Numbered from the stretch's first letter, positions 1-8,655 are shown. The stretch is DNA of 64,000 bases from Mycobacterium colombiense (GCF_001953985.1 NZ_MBEI01000069.1:1-64000); one strand, 5' to 3'. Translations and numbers: made by a program. Notes: a model not told the origin generated them from the letters alone.

Positions 1-543
1 GACTCGGCGATGGAGGAGGCCACGTTTTTGACCCGCTTTGCCCGCAGTGTGACCCTGGTGCACCGCCGGGAGGAGTTCCGGGCGTCCCGGATCATGCTGG
101 AGCGCGCCCGCGCGAACGAGAAGATCACCATCTTGACCAACAAGGCGGTCGAGGCGGTCGAGGGTGAGCAGACCGTGACCGGTCTGCGGTTGCGGGATAC
201 CGGCACCGGTGCGGTCTCGACATTGGCGGTGACCGGGGTGTTCGTGGCGATCGGGCATGATCCGCGCTCGGAGCTGGTACGCGACGTCCTCGACACTGAC
301 CCCGACGGGTACGTGCTGGTGCAGGGCCGCACCACGGCCACCTCGATTGATGGGGTGTTCGCGTCCGGGGACCTGGTGGATCGCACCTACCGCCAAGCTA
401 TTACCGCCGCCGGCAGCGGCTGCTCGGCCGCCATCGACGCCGAACGCTGGCTCGCCGACCACGAAGAGGCCAGCGCCGCCGCACAAGGCGACGCCACCGA
501 ATTTCCGGGCAGTACCGACACATTGATTGGAGCGCCACAATGA
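1..543 (+). CDS. trxB: Thioredoxin reductase, C-terminal part (cut by window start)
   Basis: NADPH-dependent flavoenzyme that reduces thioredoxin in the cytoplasm. Only the last 180 codons are present: the frame is open from base 1, and the first residues (DSAMEEATFLT) match the well-known TrxB segment after the CxxC active site, which itself lies outside the window. The NADPH-domain residues HRREEFRAS and the C-terminal FAD-binding segment GVFASGDLVDRTYRQAITAAGSG are visible. The stop codon overlaps the trxC start by 4 bp (ATGA), so the two genes are translationally coupled as a reductase/substrate operon. Assignment is firm; only the missing N-terminus limits it. Confidence 0.96.
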   Translation, partial: DSAMEEATFLTRFARSVTLVHRREEFRASRIMLERARANEKITILTNKAVEAVEGEQTVTGLRLRDTGTGAVSTLAVTGVFVAIGHDPRSELVRDVLDTDPDGYVLVQGRTTATSIDGVFASGDLVDRTYRQAITAAGSGCSAAIDAERWLADHEEASAAAQGDATEFPGSTDTLIGAPQ

Positions 544-893
544 CCGACGCCGAAAAAGCCGGTGCCACAATAGAAGTCTCTGACGCGTCATTCTCCACCG
601 ACGTGTTGTCCAGCAATAAGCCTGTGCTGGTTGACTTTTGGGCGACCTGGTGCGGCCCCTGCAAGATGGTTGCGCCGGTTCTGGAGGAGATCGCCAACGA
701 GCGGGGCGAACACCTCACCGTTGCCAAGCTCGACGTCGATGCCAACCCGGAAACCGCACAGAACTTCCAGGTGGTCTCTATTCCCACCCTGATCCTGTTC
801 AAAGACGGGCAGCCGGTGAAGCGGATCGTCGGCGCGAAGGGCAAGGCGTCGTTACTGCGTGAGCTCTCGGACGCGGTTCCCGACCTCGGCTGA
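540..893 (+). CDS. trxC: Thioredoxin
   Basis: Small cytosolic dithiol protein of 117 residues that reduces protein disulfides and is recycled by the upstream TrxB. The active site WCGPC is at residues 37-41 and the cis-proline loop SIPT carries Pro82, both hallmarks of the thioredoxin fold. Length is normal for the family, with a short extra N-terminal stretch as in mycobacterial TrxC. The ATG overlaps the trxB stop (ATGA at 540-543), which fixes the start. Confidence 0.97.
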   Translation: MTDAEKAGATIEVSDASFSTDVLSSNKPVLVDFWATWCGPCKMVAPVLEEIANERGEHLTVAKLDVDANPETAQNFQVVSIPTLILFKDGQPVKRIVGAKGKASLLRELSDAVPDLG

Positions 894-1025
894 CATTCAT
901 TTAATTCGTCGCACCACGCCCCGCGCATAGCCTGGGGTTTTCCCGAATTTACGAGACGTCTGCGACAATACGGTTAGCTGTTGCCTACATCTGAGCTTGT
1001 CAGTCAGTCCCGGAGGGCCCTTGGT

Positions 1026-2246
1026 ATGTCGAGTCCGCGCCGCGAATACGGCGACGCGCTGCGCTGTGGAGACCGCGGCGCTGCTGTGACCGAGATCCGG
1101 GCAACGCTGGCCACACTAGGCCTGCTGGATAGCTCCGAGGACGATCTCAACACCGGGCGGCACGTGGCCCTCGACCTTTTCGACGCCGAACTTGACCAGG
1201 CGGTCCGCGCCTTTCAACAGCATCGCGGTCTGCTGGTGGACGGCATCGTCGGCGAGGCCACCTACCGGGCGCTGAAGGAGGCCTCGTACCGGCTTGGTGC
1301 CCGCACGCTGTATCACCAATTCGGTGCCCCACTGTTCGGCGATGACGTCGCCACGCTGCAGGCACGCCTGCAGGATCTCGGCTTCTACACCGGTCTGGTC
1401 GACGGCTACTTCGGGTTGCAGACTCACAACGCCTTGATGTCGTATCAGCGCGAGTACGGGCTCTCCGCCGACGGCATCTGCGGCCCGGAAACGTTGCGCT
1501 CCTTTCACTTCCTGAGTTCACGGGTCACCGGTGGATCTCCGCACGCGCTGCGCGAGGAGGAGCTGGTTCGCTCATCCGGTCCCAAACTGTCGGGCAAGCG
1601 GATCATCATCGATCCGGGCCGCGGCGGCGCGGACCACGGCACGATCATGCAGGGCCCGTCGGGACCGGTCAGCGAAGCAGATGTGTTGTGGGACTTGGCC
1701 AGCCGCCTCGAGGGACGGATGGCCGCGATCGGCATGGAGACCTTCCTGTCCCGACCGGTCAGCCGCAGCCCCCTCGATGCCGAACGAGCCGCCACCGCGA
1801 ACAACGTTGGCGCCGACCTGATGATCAGCCTGCGCTGCGAAAGTCAGATCAGCGCCGCCGCCAATGGGGTGGCTTCCTTTCACTTCGGCAACTCGCATGG
1901 ATCGGTCTCCACCATCGGGCGCAATCTCGCCGACTTCATCCAGCGAGAAGTGGTGGCCCGCACCGGTTTACGTGACTGCCGCACGCACGGCCGCACGTGG
2001 GACCTGCTGCGCCTGACCCGGATGCCGACGGTCCAGGTCGACGTCGGCTACATCACCAACCCGCGGGATCGCTCGATGCTGGTCTCGACCCAGACCCGTG
2101 ACGCCATCGCCGAGGGAATCCTCGCCGCGGTCAAGCGGCTCTACCTGTTGGGCAAGAACGACCGGCCCACTGGCACATTCACTTTCGCCGAACTGCTGGC
2201 GCACGAGCTGTCGGTGGAACGTACCAGCCAACTCGGCGGTTCCTAG
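1026..2246 (+). CDS. cwlM: CwlM, peptidoglycan-synthesis regulator (amidase-like pseudoenzyme)
   Basis: 406 residues, the length of M. tuberculosis CwlM. Two peptidoglycan_binding_1 repeats occupy roughly residues 15-160 (AFQQHRGLLVDGIVGEATY; SYQREYGLSADGICGPET), followed by an amidase_3 fold (about 190-380). The first zinc-ligand motif reads DPGRGG where active amidases have DPGHGG, so the catalytic histidine is replaced by Arg. The late YITNP segment is followed by RD where active enzymes carry the NxE glutamate. In the family CwlM is an essential PknB substrate that activates MurA when phosphorylated. A longer TTG start at 981 exists, but the ATG at 1026 has GGAGG nine bases upstream and matches the family N-terminus. 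Confidence 0.94.
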   Translation: MSSPRREYGDALRCGDRGAAVTEIRATLATLGLLDSSEDDLNTGRHVALDLFDAELDQAVRAFQQHRGLLVDGIVGEATYRALKEASYRLGARTLYHQFGAPLFGDDVATLQARLQDLGFYTGLVDGYFGLQTHNALMSYQREYGLSADGICGPETLRSFHFLSSRVTGGSPHALREEELVRSSGPKLSGKRIIIDPGRGGADHGTIMQGPSGPVSEADVLWDLASRLEGRMAAIGMETFLSRPVSRSPLDAERAATANNVGADLMISLRCESQISAAANGVASFHFGNSHGSVSTIGRNLADFIQREVVARTGLRDCRTHGRTWDLLRLTRMPTVQVDVGYITNPRDRSMLVSTQTRDAIAEGILAAVKRLYLLGKNDRPTGTFTFAELLAHELSVERTSQLGGS

Positions 2247-2249
2247 CTT

Positions 2250-2987
2250 CTAACCACCCTGGGTGGTTTTCAACGCATTCGCCGTCGTGGACCCCGCGCC
2301 CACCGGCTGCTCCAGATGCGCGCTCTCCAGCAGGCGCTCCAGGGCCGCCTCCACTTCCGCCTTCCACCCGAGGCCCTTGTCGAGCTCGAGGCGCAGTCGA
2401 GGGAAGTACGTATGTGGCGCCACCACAACGAAACCCGTATCTTGCAAGAACTCGGCGTCCATGACGCAGTGGTCGACCGAGCAGTCGCCGACGGCTTCCA
2501 GGACAGGCCGCACGTCCGGACCGACGAGGTGCGGATCCTGCAATTCTGACGCCGCTGGGGTGCGGCCGAACGCTTCGAGCGCGCGGACGCCGCGGCGCAC
2601 CAGTTCGTCGATGACGCGGGCGATCAAACCGTGCGGTAGGTCGTCGGCCGCCGGCCCGGGTTCGATGCCCATCGACGTCAACAGCACCGCGTCCGCGGAC
2701 ACCGGACCGGTCGGGAATCGCTGTGCCCGCGGCACCGCCCGCGGCGGCGCATAGAAGACGTAACCCAGGCACGGCGGCTCGGCTTGGCTTCGCTCGTCCG
2801 GGACGGCCGTCGCGACCTGCCCGCACGAGCCCCACTCCAGCATCACCATCGACAACCACGCCTCTTTTTCGAATTCGGGATCGGCGAGGTGGTCGTGATT
2901 ACCGAGGGTCGCGGGATCGACTTCCCAGAAGACGCACCGGCGTGCGTGCTTGGGAAGCTGCTCGAATGCCTCGAGCCGTAGCGGCAT
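2250..2987 (-). CDS. GNAT-like conserved protein (Rv3916c type)
   Basis: 245-residue cytoplasmic protein, conserved in this position between cwlM and parB in mycobacteria. No membrane segment or signal peptide is seen. The central part (YVFYAPPRAVPRAQRFP ... LLTSMGIEP ... GLIARVIDELVRRGVRALEAFG) has the strand-helix layout of a GNAT acetyltransferase, including a block after which a helix with RRGV follows, but no diagnostic acetyl-CoA motif is perfect. The start chosen is the ATG before PLRLEAFEQLPKHAR; a longer frame to 3101 has no family support. The stop lies 3 bp from the convergent cwlM stop. Function is unknown; acetyltransferase is inference. Confidence 0.8.
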   Translation of the reverse strand: MPLRLEAFEQLPKHARRCVFWEVDPATLGNHDHLADPEFEKEAWLSMVMLEWGSCGQVATAVPDERSQAEPPCLGYVFYAPPRAVPRAQRFPTGPVSADAVLLTSMGIEPGPAADDLPHGLIARVIDELVRRGVRALEAFGRTPAASELQDPHLVGPDVRPVLEAVGDCSVDHCVMDAEFLQDTGFVVVAPHTYFPRLRLELDKGLGWKAEVEAALERLLESAHLEQPVGAGSTTANALKTTQGG

Positions 2988-3268
2988 GATTCGAGCGGAC
3001 ACTAGCCTCCTGGCTCCTGTGCGGTACTGCGGCGATCTGCACCGGCAGCCCCTCCAGGATAGGAGAGGTGGTCGTGATCGGGCCAGCTTTGGCCTGGCCA
3101 ACAGGGGTTGGCGGGCCCGAACGGCCGGCGCCGCGCCGCCGCAACGGGTCTATAGTCGAAAGTTGTTGATGCGCATGCCGTTTCGTCGAGCCGGAGCCCC
3201 TAGGGTGGGTCAATTTTCCGCAGAAACGGCCTCGGTGTCACAGTGACGTAATTACACGGTGTCCTAGT

Positions 3269-4255
3269 TCATGCCTTGGGCGGGGACATGACGTCGATGA
3301 TCCGCTGCAGATCGTCCACCGAACCGAACTCGACGACGATCTTGCCCTTGCGTTTGCCCAGACTGACCGTGACGCGGGTGTCGAAGGCCGTCGAGAGCTT
3401 GTCAGCAACGTCTTGCAGACCCGGCATCTGGATCGGCTTGCGACGCGGGGCGGTCGGCGTGGCCGCACCACCCCGGTTGGCCAAGGTGACCGCTTCCTCG
3501 GTGGCCCGCACCGACAGCCCCTCGGCGACGATCCGGGTGGCCAGCTCCTCCTGGGCTTCCGGGCCCGCCTCCAGCGACAGCAGAGCGCGCGCGTGTCCGG
3601 CCGACAGCACCCCGGCGGCCACCCGCCGTTGCACCGCGATCGGCAGCTTGAGCAACCGGATCATGTTGGTGATCAACGGCCGCGACCGACCGATGCGCGC
3701 GGCCAGTTCATCGTGGGTGACCCCGAACTCGTCGAGCAGCTGTTGGTAGGCGGCCGCCTCTTCCAACGGGTTCAGCTGCACACGATGGATGTTTTCCAAC
3801 AGGGCGTCGCGCAACAGGTTGTCGTCGCCGGTCTCGCGCACGATGGCCGGGATGGTCGCCAGGCCGGCCTCTTGGGCCGCGCGCCAGCGCCGCTCCCCCA
3901 TCACGATCTGATAACGCACACCGCTCGTGGAATCCTTGACCGCCCGCACCACGATCGGCTGCAAGAGACCGAACTCGCGGATGGAGTGCACCAGTTCCGA
4001 CAGCGCTTCCTCGTCGAAGACCTGTCGGGGCTGACGCGGGTTGCGTTCGATGTCGGCGGGCGCGATCTCGCGATAGACCGCCCCCACGGAGGACGCATCC
4101 TGTGGCGGCGGTCCCCCGATCAAGACGTCGGCGGCGGCGTCGCCCATCCGCGGGCCGAGCGTCGCCCGTCCCGAGTCACCCTCCGCGGGTCCAGTCGGAA
4201 TCAGCGAAGCCAGGCCCCGTCCGAGGCCACCCTTCTTGCGTAGCGGCTGCGTCAT
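3269..4255 (-). CDS. parB: Chromosome-partitioning protein ParB
   Basis: CTP-dependent DNA clamp of 328 residues that loads at parS and organises the origin for segregation. The N-terminal ParA-stimulating peptide KKGGLGRGLASLIP is at residues 6-20. The nuclease-like domain carries NPRQPRQVFDEEALSEL and the GERRWRAAQEAGL box, and an HTH region (GRSRPLITNMIRLLKLP) is followed by the dimerisation C-terminus. The ATG at 4255 is preceded by a GAAGGGA ribosome site; upstream in-frame codons belong to the antisense of parA. It lies 23 bp after parA in the same operon, and its targets (parS at 5140 and 5965) lie just upstream. Confidence 0.97.
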   Translation of the reverse strand: MTQPLRKKGGLGRGLASLIPTGPAEGDSGRATLGPRMGDAAADVLIGGPPPQDASSVGAVYREIAPADIERNPRQPRQVFDEEALSELVHSIREFGLLQPIVVRAVKDSTSGVRYQIVMGERRWRAAQEAGLATIPAIVRETGDDNLLRDALLENIHRVQLNPLEEAAAYQQLLDEFGVTHDELAARIGRSRPLITNMIRLLKLPIAVQRRVAAGVLSAGHARALLSLEAGPEAQEELATRIVAEGLSVRATEEAVTLANRGGAATPTAPRRKPIQMPGLQDVADKLSTAFDTRVTVSLGKRKGKIVVEFGSVDDLQRIIDVMSPPKA

Positions 4256-4278
4256 AGTCGTCCCTTCGCGGATGGTGG

Positions 4279-5244
4279 TCAATCGCGCTCGGCGAGTTCG
4301 CGGCTCGCATCGAGATAGCTCATCGCCCCGCGTGAGCCGGGGTCGTAATCGATGATGGTCATGCTGTAGCCGGGCGCCTCGGAAACCTTGACGCTGCGCG
4401 GAATGACCGTGCGCAACACCTTGCTTCCGAAGTATCGGCGTACCTCTTCGGCGACCTGGTCCGCGAGTTTGGTGCGGCCGTCGTACATGGTCAGCACGAC
4501 GGTGCTCACCTCGAGCTTGGGATTGAGGTGGGCCTTCACCATCTCGATGTTGCGCATCAGTTGCGAGACGCCCTCGAGGGCGTAGTACTCGCATTGGATC
4601 GGGATCATCACCTCCGGCGCGGCGACGAGCGCGTTGATGGTCAGCAATCCGAGCGATGGCGGACAGTCGATGAAGACGCAGTCGAAGTCGAGGCTGTCGA
4701 GGTCGGCCAGCGCGGTGCGCAGTCGGTTCTCGCGCGCCACCATGCTGACCAATTCGATTTCGGCACCGGCTAGGTCGATCGTCGCCGGGATGCAGAACAG
4801 GCGCTCGTTGTGCGGACTCTGCCGTAGCGCGTCCTGCACGGCGACCTCGCCGAGCAGAACCTCGTAGGACGACGGAGTCCCGGATTGGCGGTCCGTGATG
4901 CCGAGTGCCGTGCTGGCGTTGCCCTGAGGGTCGAGGTCGATGACGAGGGTCTTGAGTCCCTGCAGCGCGAGGGCCGCCGCGAGGTTGACGGCCGTGGTGG
5001 TCTTCCCTACGCCGCCCTTCTGATTCGCGACTGTGAACACCCGGCGATGGGACGGCCGGCGCAGCGGCGGGTAGGTAGTGTGCAACACCCGCATCGCGCG
5101 CTCGGCGGCCGCCCCGATCGGGGTATCGAATTCGTCCGCTGTTTCACGTGAAACATTCGTCGCCGGCGCCGGGGCTGGTGCTGCCGCCTGCTGAACGTCT
5201 GCCGGCGCCTGCGGAGCCACCGGCCAATCTCCTGAAGAACTCAT
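4279..5244 (-). CDS. parA: Chromosome-partitioning ATPase ParA
   Basis: Walker-type ATPase, 321 residues, that moves ParB-bound origins using a nucleoid-bound gradient. The deviant Walker A KGGVGKTT follows an N-terminal low-complexity Ala/Pro stretch of about 60 residues, and the Walker A' (DLDPQGNAS) and Walker B (CVFIDCPPSLG) motifs are intact. The ATG at 5244 overlaps the rsmG stop by 4 bp (ATGA), which decides the start. One parS site (5140-5155) lies inside the coding sequence and encodes part of NVSRET, so ParB loads within its own operon. Confidence 0.97.
   Translation of the reverse strand: MSSSGDWPVAPQAPADVQQAAAPAPAPATNVSRETADEFDTPIGAAAERAMRVLHTTYPPLRRPSHRRVFTVANQKGGVGKTTTAVNLAAALALQGLKTLVIDLDPQGNASTALGITDRQSGTPSSYEVLLGEVAVQDALRQSPHNERLFCIPATIDLAGAEIELVSMVARENRLRTALADLDSLDFDCVFIDCPPSLGLLTINALVAAPEVMIPIQCEYYALEGVSQLMRNIEMVKAHLNPKLEVSTVVLTMYDGRTKLADQVAEEVRRYFGSKVLRTVIPRSVKVSEAPGYSMTIIDYDPGSRGAMSYLDASRELAERD
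5140..5155. promoter_or_regulatory. parS centromere site 1
   Basis: Perfect 16-bp palindrome TGTTTCACGTGAAACA, the canonical ParB-binding parS sequence. It lies inside the 5' part of parA, where it specifies the residues around NVSRET. It lies about 5.6 kb from oriC, as expected for the primary mycobacterial centromere cluster. Confidence 0.97.
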
Positions 5245-5981
5245 CGGGTTCCGGCCTTCCCGGTCCGTGCCGGCTTGTGGTGTGGCGGCTTTCCGCGTCG
5301 CGCTGAAACTACGGTTGCGGGGGGACGCAAATAGGTCGCGCCACATGTCACCACCCTGACATCAGCGGCGCCCGATGCTGCCATCACACGCCGGTACTGT
5401 TCAACTTCATCGGAAGCCCGCTCCCCCTTGATGGCGAGCATGCGCCCGTCGGGGCGTAGTAGGGGCAAGCTCCACCTCGTCAGCTTGTCCAATGATGCAA
5501 CCGCTCGCGACACCGCAGCATCCCTCTCCCCGAACCGGTTGCGCACTCTCGGTTCCTCCGCACGGCCACGGACCACCTCGACGGCTAACCCTAGTTCGTT
5601 GACGACCTCGGTGAGAAATTCGCTGCGCCGCAGCAGCGGCTCGAGCAACACGACGTCCAGATCGGGTCGCGCGATCGCCAACGGTATCCCGGGCAGGCCC
5701 GCCCCGCTGCCGATATCGATGATCCGTTCGCCCGAGCCGAGGAGCTCGCTGAGGACCGCGCTATTGAGTATGTGGCGGCCCCAGATACGGTCGACCTCTC
5801 GCGGGCCGAGCAGCCCCCGCTCCACGCCCGCGGTTGCGAGCAGCTCCGCATAGCGCCGCGCGGTTCCCAGCCGGTCGCCGAAGATCGCGGCCGCGGAGTC
5901 GGGGGCCGCGCCGATCCCGGCGCCCTCCCCGGGAGGTTCCGCCGCGGCGTCGGCGCGACCGACATGTTTCACGTGAAACAT
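5241..5981 (-). CDS. rsmG: 16S rRNA (guanine-N7)-methyltransferase RsmG (GidB)
   Basis: SAM-dependent enzyme of 246 residues that methylates N7 of a guanine in the 530 loop of 16S rRNA; loss of the family enzyme gives low-level streptomycin resistance. The SAM-binding motif IIDIGSGAGLPGIPLA is near residue 90, and the family segments RFGERDAAVSRAVASLDKL and LAIKGERA follow. The first seven codons (MFHVKHV) coincide with the second parS site, so the N-terminal peptide is dictated by the centromere. A low-complexity stretch of roughly 25 residues follows before the conserved domain. The stop overlaps the parA start. Confidence 0.96.
   Translation of the reverse strand: MFHVKHVGRADAAAEPPGEGAGIGAAPDSAAAIFGDRLGTARRYAELLATAGVERGLLGPREVDRIWGRHILNSAVLSELLGSGERIIDIGSGAGLPGIPLAIARPDLDVVLLEPLLRRSEFLTEVVNELGLAVEVVRGRAEEPRVRNRFGERDAAVSRAVASLDKLTRWSLPLLRPDGRMLAIKGERASDEVEQYRRVMAASGAADVRVVTCGATYLRPPATVVSARRGKPPHHKPARTGKAGTR
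5965..5980. promoter_or_regulatory. parS centromere site 2
   Basis: Second perfect TGTTTCACGTGAAACA, 810 bp from the first. It overlaps the rsmG start codon, so ParB occupancy here could also affect rsmG translation or the transcription of rsmG-parAB. No third perfect copy was seen in the window. Confidence 0.97.
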
Positions 5982-6057
5982 CCTCTAGTTGGAGCGTGCA
6001 CTTGCAACCTTCGGAGGCCGGGACGGGCGATGGGAACTACACCGCTGTAACTCTGGA

Positions 6058-6624
6058 TCAGTCGTGCAGGACGACCACACGGCGCGCGGGCTCGACGCCC
6101 TCGCTCTCGCTGTGCACGCCGGCGACCGCCGCGACCGCGTCGTGGACGATCTTGCGTTCGAACGGCGTCATCGGTGCGAGCTCTTCGCGGTCCCCGGACT
6201 CGAGGACCCGGCGCGCGACCTTGTCGCCCAGCGCCGCCAATTCCTCCCGGCGCCGCCGGCGCCAGCTCGCGATGTCGAGCATTAACCGGCTCCGCACGCC
6301 GGTCTTCTGGTGCACCGCGAGGCGGGTGAGTTCTTGCAGCGCGTCGAGCACCTCGCCGCCGCGGCCGACCAACTTGTTCAAGTCGTCGCTGCCATCGATG
6401 CTGACGATCGCGCGGCTGCCCTCGACGTCCAAGTCGATGTCGCCGTCGAAGTCCAACAGGTCCAACAACTCTTCGAGGTAGTCGCCGGCTATCTCGCCCT
6501 CGGCGACCAACCGCTCCTCGAGATCATCGATTCCTTCCGCACCGGACTCCGCGGCATCCTCGGAGGCCGCCTGGGTGTCGAGCTCCGTGTCGGCGTCGCG
6601 CTCGGTGGTGTCAGCGTCTGTCAT
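6058..6624 (-). CDS. khpB: KH/R3H RNA-binding protein KhpB (Jag family)
   Basis: 188-residue cytoplasmic RNA-binding protein found next to yidC in most Gram-positive bacteria. After an acidic N-terminus of about 55 residues comes a KH-like domain with its GxxG loop (VGRGGEVLDALQ), then an R3H domain with the signature Arg-x3-His in FERKIVHDAV. In related bacteria KhpB with KhpA influences cell division and elongation genes post-transcriptionally; here this is family knowledge. It sits between rsmG and yidC in the leftward block; the gap to yidC is 82 bp. Confidence 0.92.
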   Translation of the reverse strand: MTDADTTERDADTELDTQAASEDAAESGAEGIDDLEERLVAEGEIAGDYLEELLDLLDFDGDIDLDVEGSRAIVSIDGSDDLNKLVGRGGEVLDALQELTRLAVHQKTGVRSRLMLDIASWRRRRREELAALGDKVARRVLESGDREELAPMTPFERKIVHDAVAAVAGVHSESEGVEPARRVVVLHD

Positions 6625-6706
6625 GTCTTCTCTCCCTCATTCCATGGGCCCCAGCCCAATTGGGATCGCCCTGTCCGGGCGGCCCCCGATAGCTATTCCG
6701 CCCGGA

Positions 6707-7801
6707 TCAGCGTTTGCGTTTTTTCGGTCGCGCGCCGGGCCGCGGCGTGCGGTTGGTCGGGCCGTTGCCCGCGTCGCCCGCCGGGCCGTCGGCCACATCG
6801 GAATCCGCCGCCGCGGAACCTGATGCATCGGTGTCGCTGTCGGCCGTCGACGAGCCGTTCCCACCCGGTGATGCCGCCTTGGGATTCCGCTTCGGCTTCG
6901 CTCCCGGCGCCGGCGCGTTGGCCGCCCGGCGCTGGATCGCTTCCTGCTTCTTGGCTTCGTCCTCTTTTTCGATCATCCCGAAGACGTAGTGCTGCTGCCC
7001 GAAGGTCCAGATGTTGTTGGCGAACCAGTACAGGATGATCGCGAGCGGAAGGAACGGCCCACCGACCACCACGCCGAGCGGGAAGACGTAGAGCGCGAGT
7101 TTGTTCATCATCGCGGTCTGCGGGTTGGCCGCCGCCTCCGGGCTCTGCCGCGCCACCGAGGCCCGGCTGTTGAAGTAGGTCGCGACGCCGGCCAGGATCA
7201 TCACCGGCAGGCCCACCGCGATCACGGCCGGCCGGCTGAAGAACGTGAACGCGTCCAGCCCGGTGCGCTGCGTCATGAAGGCACCGATGGGTGCGCCGAA
7301 TAAGTTGGCGTCCAGGAAGTGTCCGACGTCGGTCGGGGTGAAGACGTAGTTTCCGGTCAGGCGGTTCTGCGCCACCGACAAGTGGGGCTGGCCGAAGCCG
7401 CCGGTGGTCCGGTTGAACGAACGCAGCACGTGATACAGACCGATGAACACCGGGATCTGCGCCAGCATCGGCAAGCAGCCCAGGATCGGGTTGAAGCCGT
7501 GCTCGCGCTGCAGCTTCTGCATCTCGAGCGCCATGCGCTGGCGGTCCTTGCCGTATTTCTTCTGCAGCGCCTTGATCTGCGGCTGCAGTTCCTGCATCTG
7601 GCGCGTGGTGCGGATCTGCCGCACGAACGGCTTGTAGAGCAGCGCCCGCAGGCTGAAGACCAAGAACATCACCGACAGCGCCCAGGCGAAGAAGTTCGAC
7701 GGCCCCAGCATGGAGGCGAACAACTTGTACCAAACCCACATGATCCACGACACCGGGTAGTAGACGAAGTCGAGGCTGAAGAAATCAAACAAAAGATCCA
7801 C
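6707..7801 (-). CDS. yidC: Membrane protein insertase YidC
   Basis: Polytopic insertase, 364 residues, that inserts and folds inner-membrane proteins with or without SecYEG. Hydrophobic segments include WIMWVWYKLFASMLG near the N-terminus, FFAWALSVMFLVFSL, ILGCLPMLAQIPVFIGLYHV and two near the C-terminus (VIAVGLPVMILAGVATYF; LPLAIILYWFANNIWTF). The C-terminal tail is Lys/Arg rich, ending RPKKRKR, as in other actinobacterial YidC. I chose the GTG at 7801, which has AGGGGA just upstream and gives the family start; the ATG at 7825 lies inside yidD. The first 17 bp overlap the yidD end. Confidence 0.95.
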   Translation of the reverse strand: MDLLFDFFSLDFVYYPVSWIMWVWYKLFASMLGPSNFFAWALSVMFLVFSLRALLYKPFVRQIRTTRQMQELQPQIKALQKKYGKDRQRMALEMQKLQREHGFNPILGCLPMLAQIPVFIGLYHVLRSFNRTTGGFGQPHLSVAQNRLTGNYVFTPTDVGHFLDANLFGAPIGAFMTQRTGLDAFTFFSRPAVIAVGLPVMILAGVATYFNSRASVARQSPEAAANPQTAMMNKLALYVFPLGVVVGGPFLPLAIILYWFANNIWTFGQQHYVFGMIEKEDEAKKQEAIQRRAANAPAPGAKPKRNPKAASPGGNGSSTADSDTDASGSAAADSDVADGPAGDAGNGPTNRTPRPGARPKKRKR

Positions 7802-8132
7802 TCTCCCCTCGCGCCGCCCGGACAACCCAAGCGTCGCTGGCGTTTTGGCAATTCACGTGGCTTTCCGGGCGGTCCGGTATCGGATCCCATCCGCCTTCAT
7901 GCCATGGTCCGCACTTGGCGAGTCTGGCCGCAGCCAACCAGCTCCCCCGAATCAGCCCGTACTCATCGAGCGCATCGACCGCGTACTGGCTGCAGGTCGG
8001 AACGAAGCGACAGGTCGCCGGACGTAGCGGCGACACCATATGCCGGTACAGCTGGATCAGAAAAATCACTCCGCGCGCGGCGGCCCTTCCGGTCGTACGG
8101 GTGAACGCGCGCAGCCGCGCCGGTGCCGTCAC
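7785..8132 (-). CDS. yidD: Membrane protein insertion efficiency factor YidD
   Basis: 115-residue member of the YidD/UPF0161 family, peripheral to the membrane and helping YidC-dependent insertion. The hallmark segment SPLRPATCRFVPTCSQYAVDAL with its paired cysteines is present, followed by RGSWLAAARLAKCGPWHEGGWDP. Those conserved cysteines and the GGxDPIP ending identify the family. The GTG at 8132 overlaps the rnpA stop (GTGA), which supports this start over an ATG at 8168 inside rnpA. The C-terminal 30 residues are not conserved in type. Confidence 0.94.
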   Translation of the reverse strand: MTAPARLRAFTRTTGRAAARGVIFLIQLYRHMVSPLRPATCRFVPTCSQYAVDALDEYGLIRGSWLAAARLAKCGPWHEGGWDPIPDRPESHVNCQNASDAWVVRAARGESGSFV

Positions 8133-8488
8133 GGCTTGCTCCCCGCCGCAGGCACCCGGCGCAGACACCGGCGCAGTTCCTGCTCGAGCCGGGCCGAGGA
8201 TGCGGTGCGGCTGCTGGGCAGTGCACGGATCACCAACTGATCGGATGGGCCGAGCTCGCTCAGTAGCGTGCGCGCCACATGCCGCAGCCGACGCGAGACC
8301 CGGTGGCGTTCAACGGCGGATCCGACGGGCTTGCCCACAACCAGTCCGACGCGGGGCGCATCGATTTCGTCGCCGTCCACTCCCCGACGTAAGTGCACGA
8401 CGACATCGGGCTGTGCCAGGCGAATCCCGTGCTTCACCGTCGCGTCAAAGTCAATTGACCGCGTCATGCGGTTGCGTGCGGGAAGCAC
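8129..8488 (-). CDS. rnpA: Ribonuclease P protein component
   Basis: Basic 119-residue protein that binds the RNase P RNA and helps tRNA 5'-leader removal. The family signature is seen in RVGLVVGKPVGSAVERHRVSRRLRHVAR (the RNR-type motif appears as ERHRVSRRLR). The start is a GTG at 8488, preceded by only a weak ribosome site, 23 bp after the rpmH stop. The stop overlaps yidD. The rpmH-rnpA-yidD-yidC order is near universal. Confidence 0.95.
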   Translation of the reverse strand: MLPARNRMTRSIDFDATVKHGIRLAQPDVVVHLRRGVDGDEIDAPRVGLVVGKPVGSAVERHRVSRRLRHVARTLLSELGPSDQLVIRALPSSRTASSARLEQELRRCLRRVPAAGSKP

Positions 8489-8511
8489 CGCCGAAAGACC
8501 TGACGTTGCGA

Positions 8512-8655
8512 TCAGGCAGAGAGCGCGCGGCGACCCTTGCGGCGCCGACCGGACACGATCGCGCGTCCGGCACGAGTGCGCATCCGCAGGCGGAAACCAT
8601 GCACGCGGGCTCGGCGCCGGTTATTCGGCTGGAAGGTCCGCTTGCCCTTGGCCAC
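8512..8655 (-). CDS. rpmH: 50S ribosomal protein L34
   Basis: 47-residue ribosomal protein, read from a GTG at 8655. The conceptual product begins VAKGKRTFQPNNRRRARVHG and ends in a basic RRRKGRRALSA tail, which is the L34 consensus almost residue for residue. It is the first gene of the leftward block, directly facing dnaA across the 600-bp intergenic region that must hold both promoters. Confidence 0.97.
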   Translation of the reverse strand: MAKGKRTFQPNNRRRARVHGFRLRMRTRAGRAIVSGRRRKGRRALSA

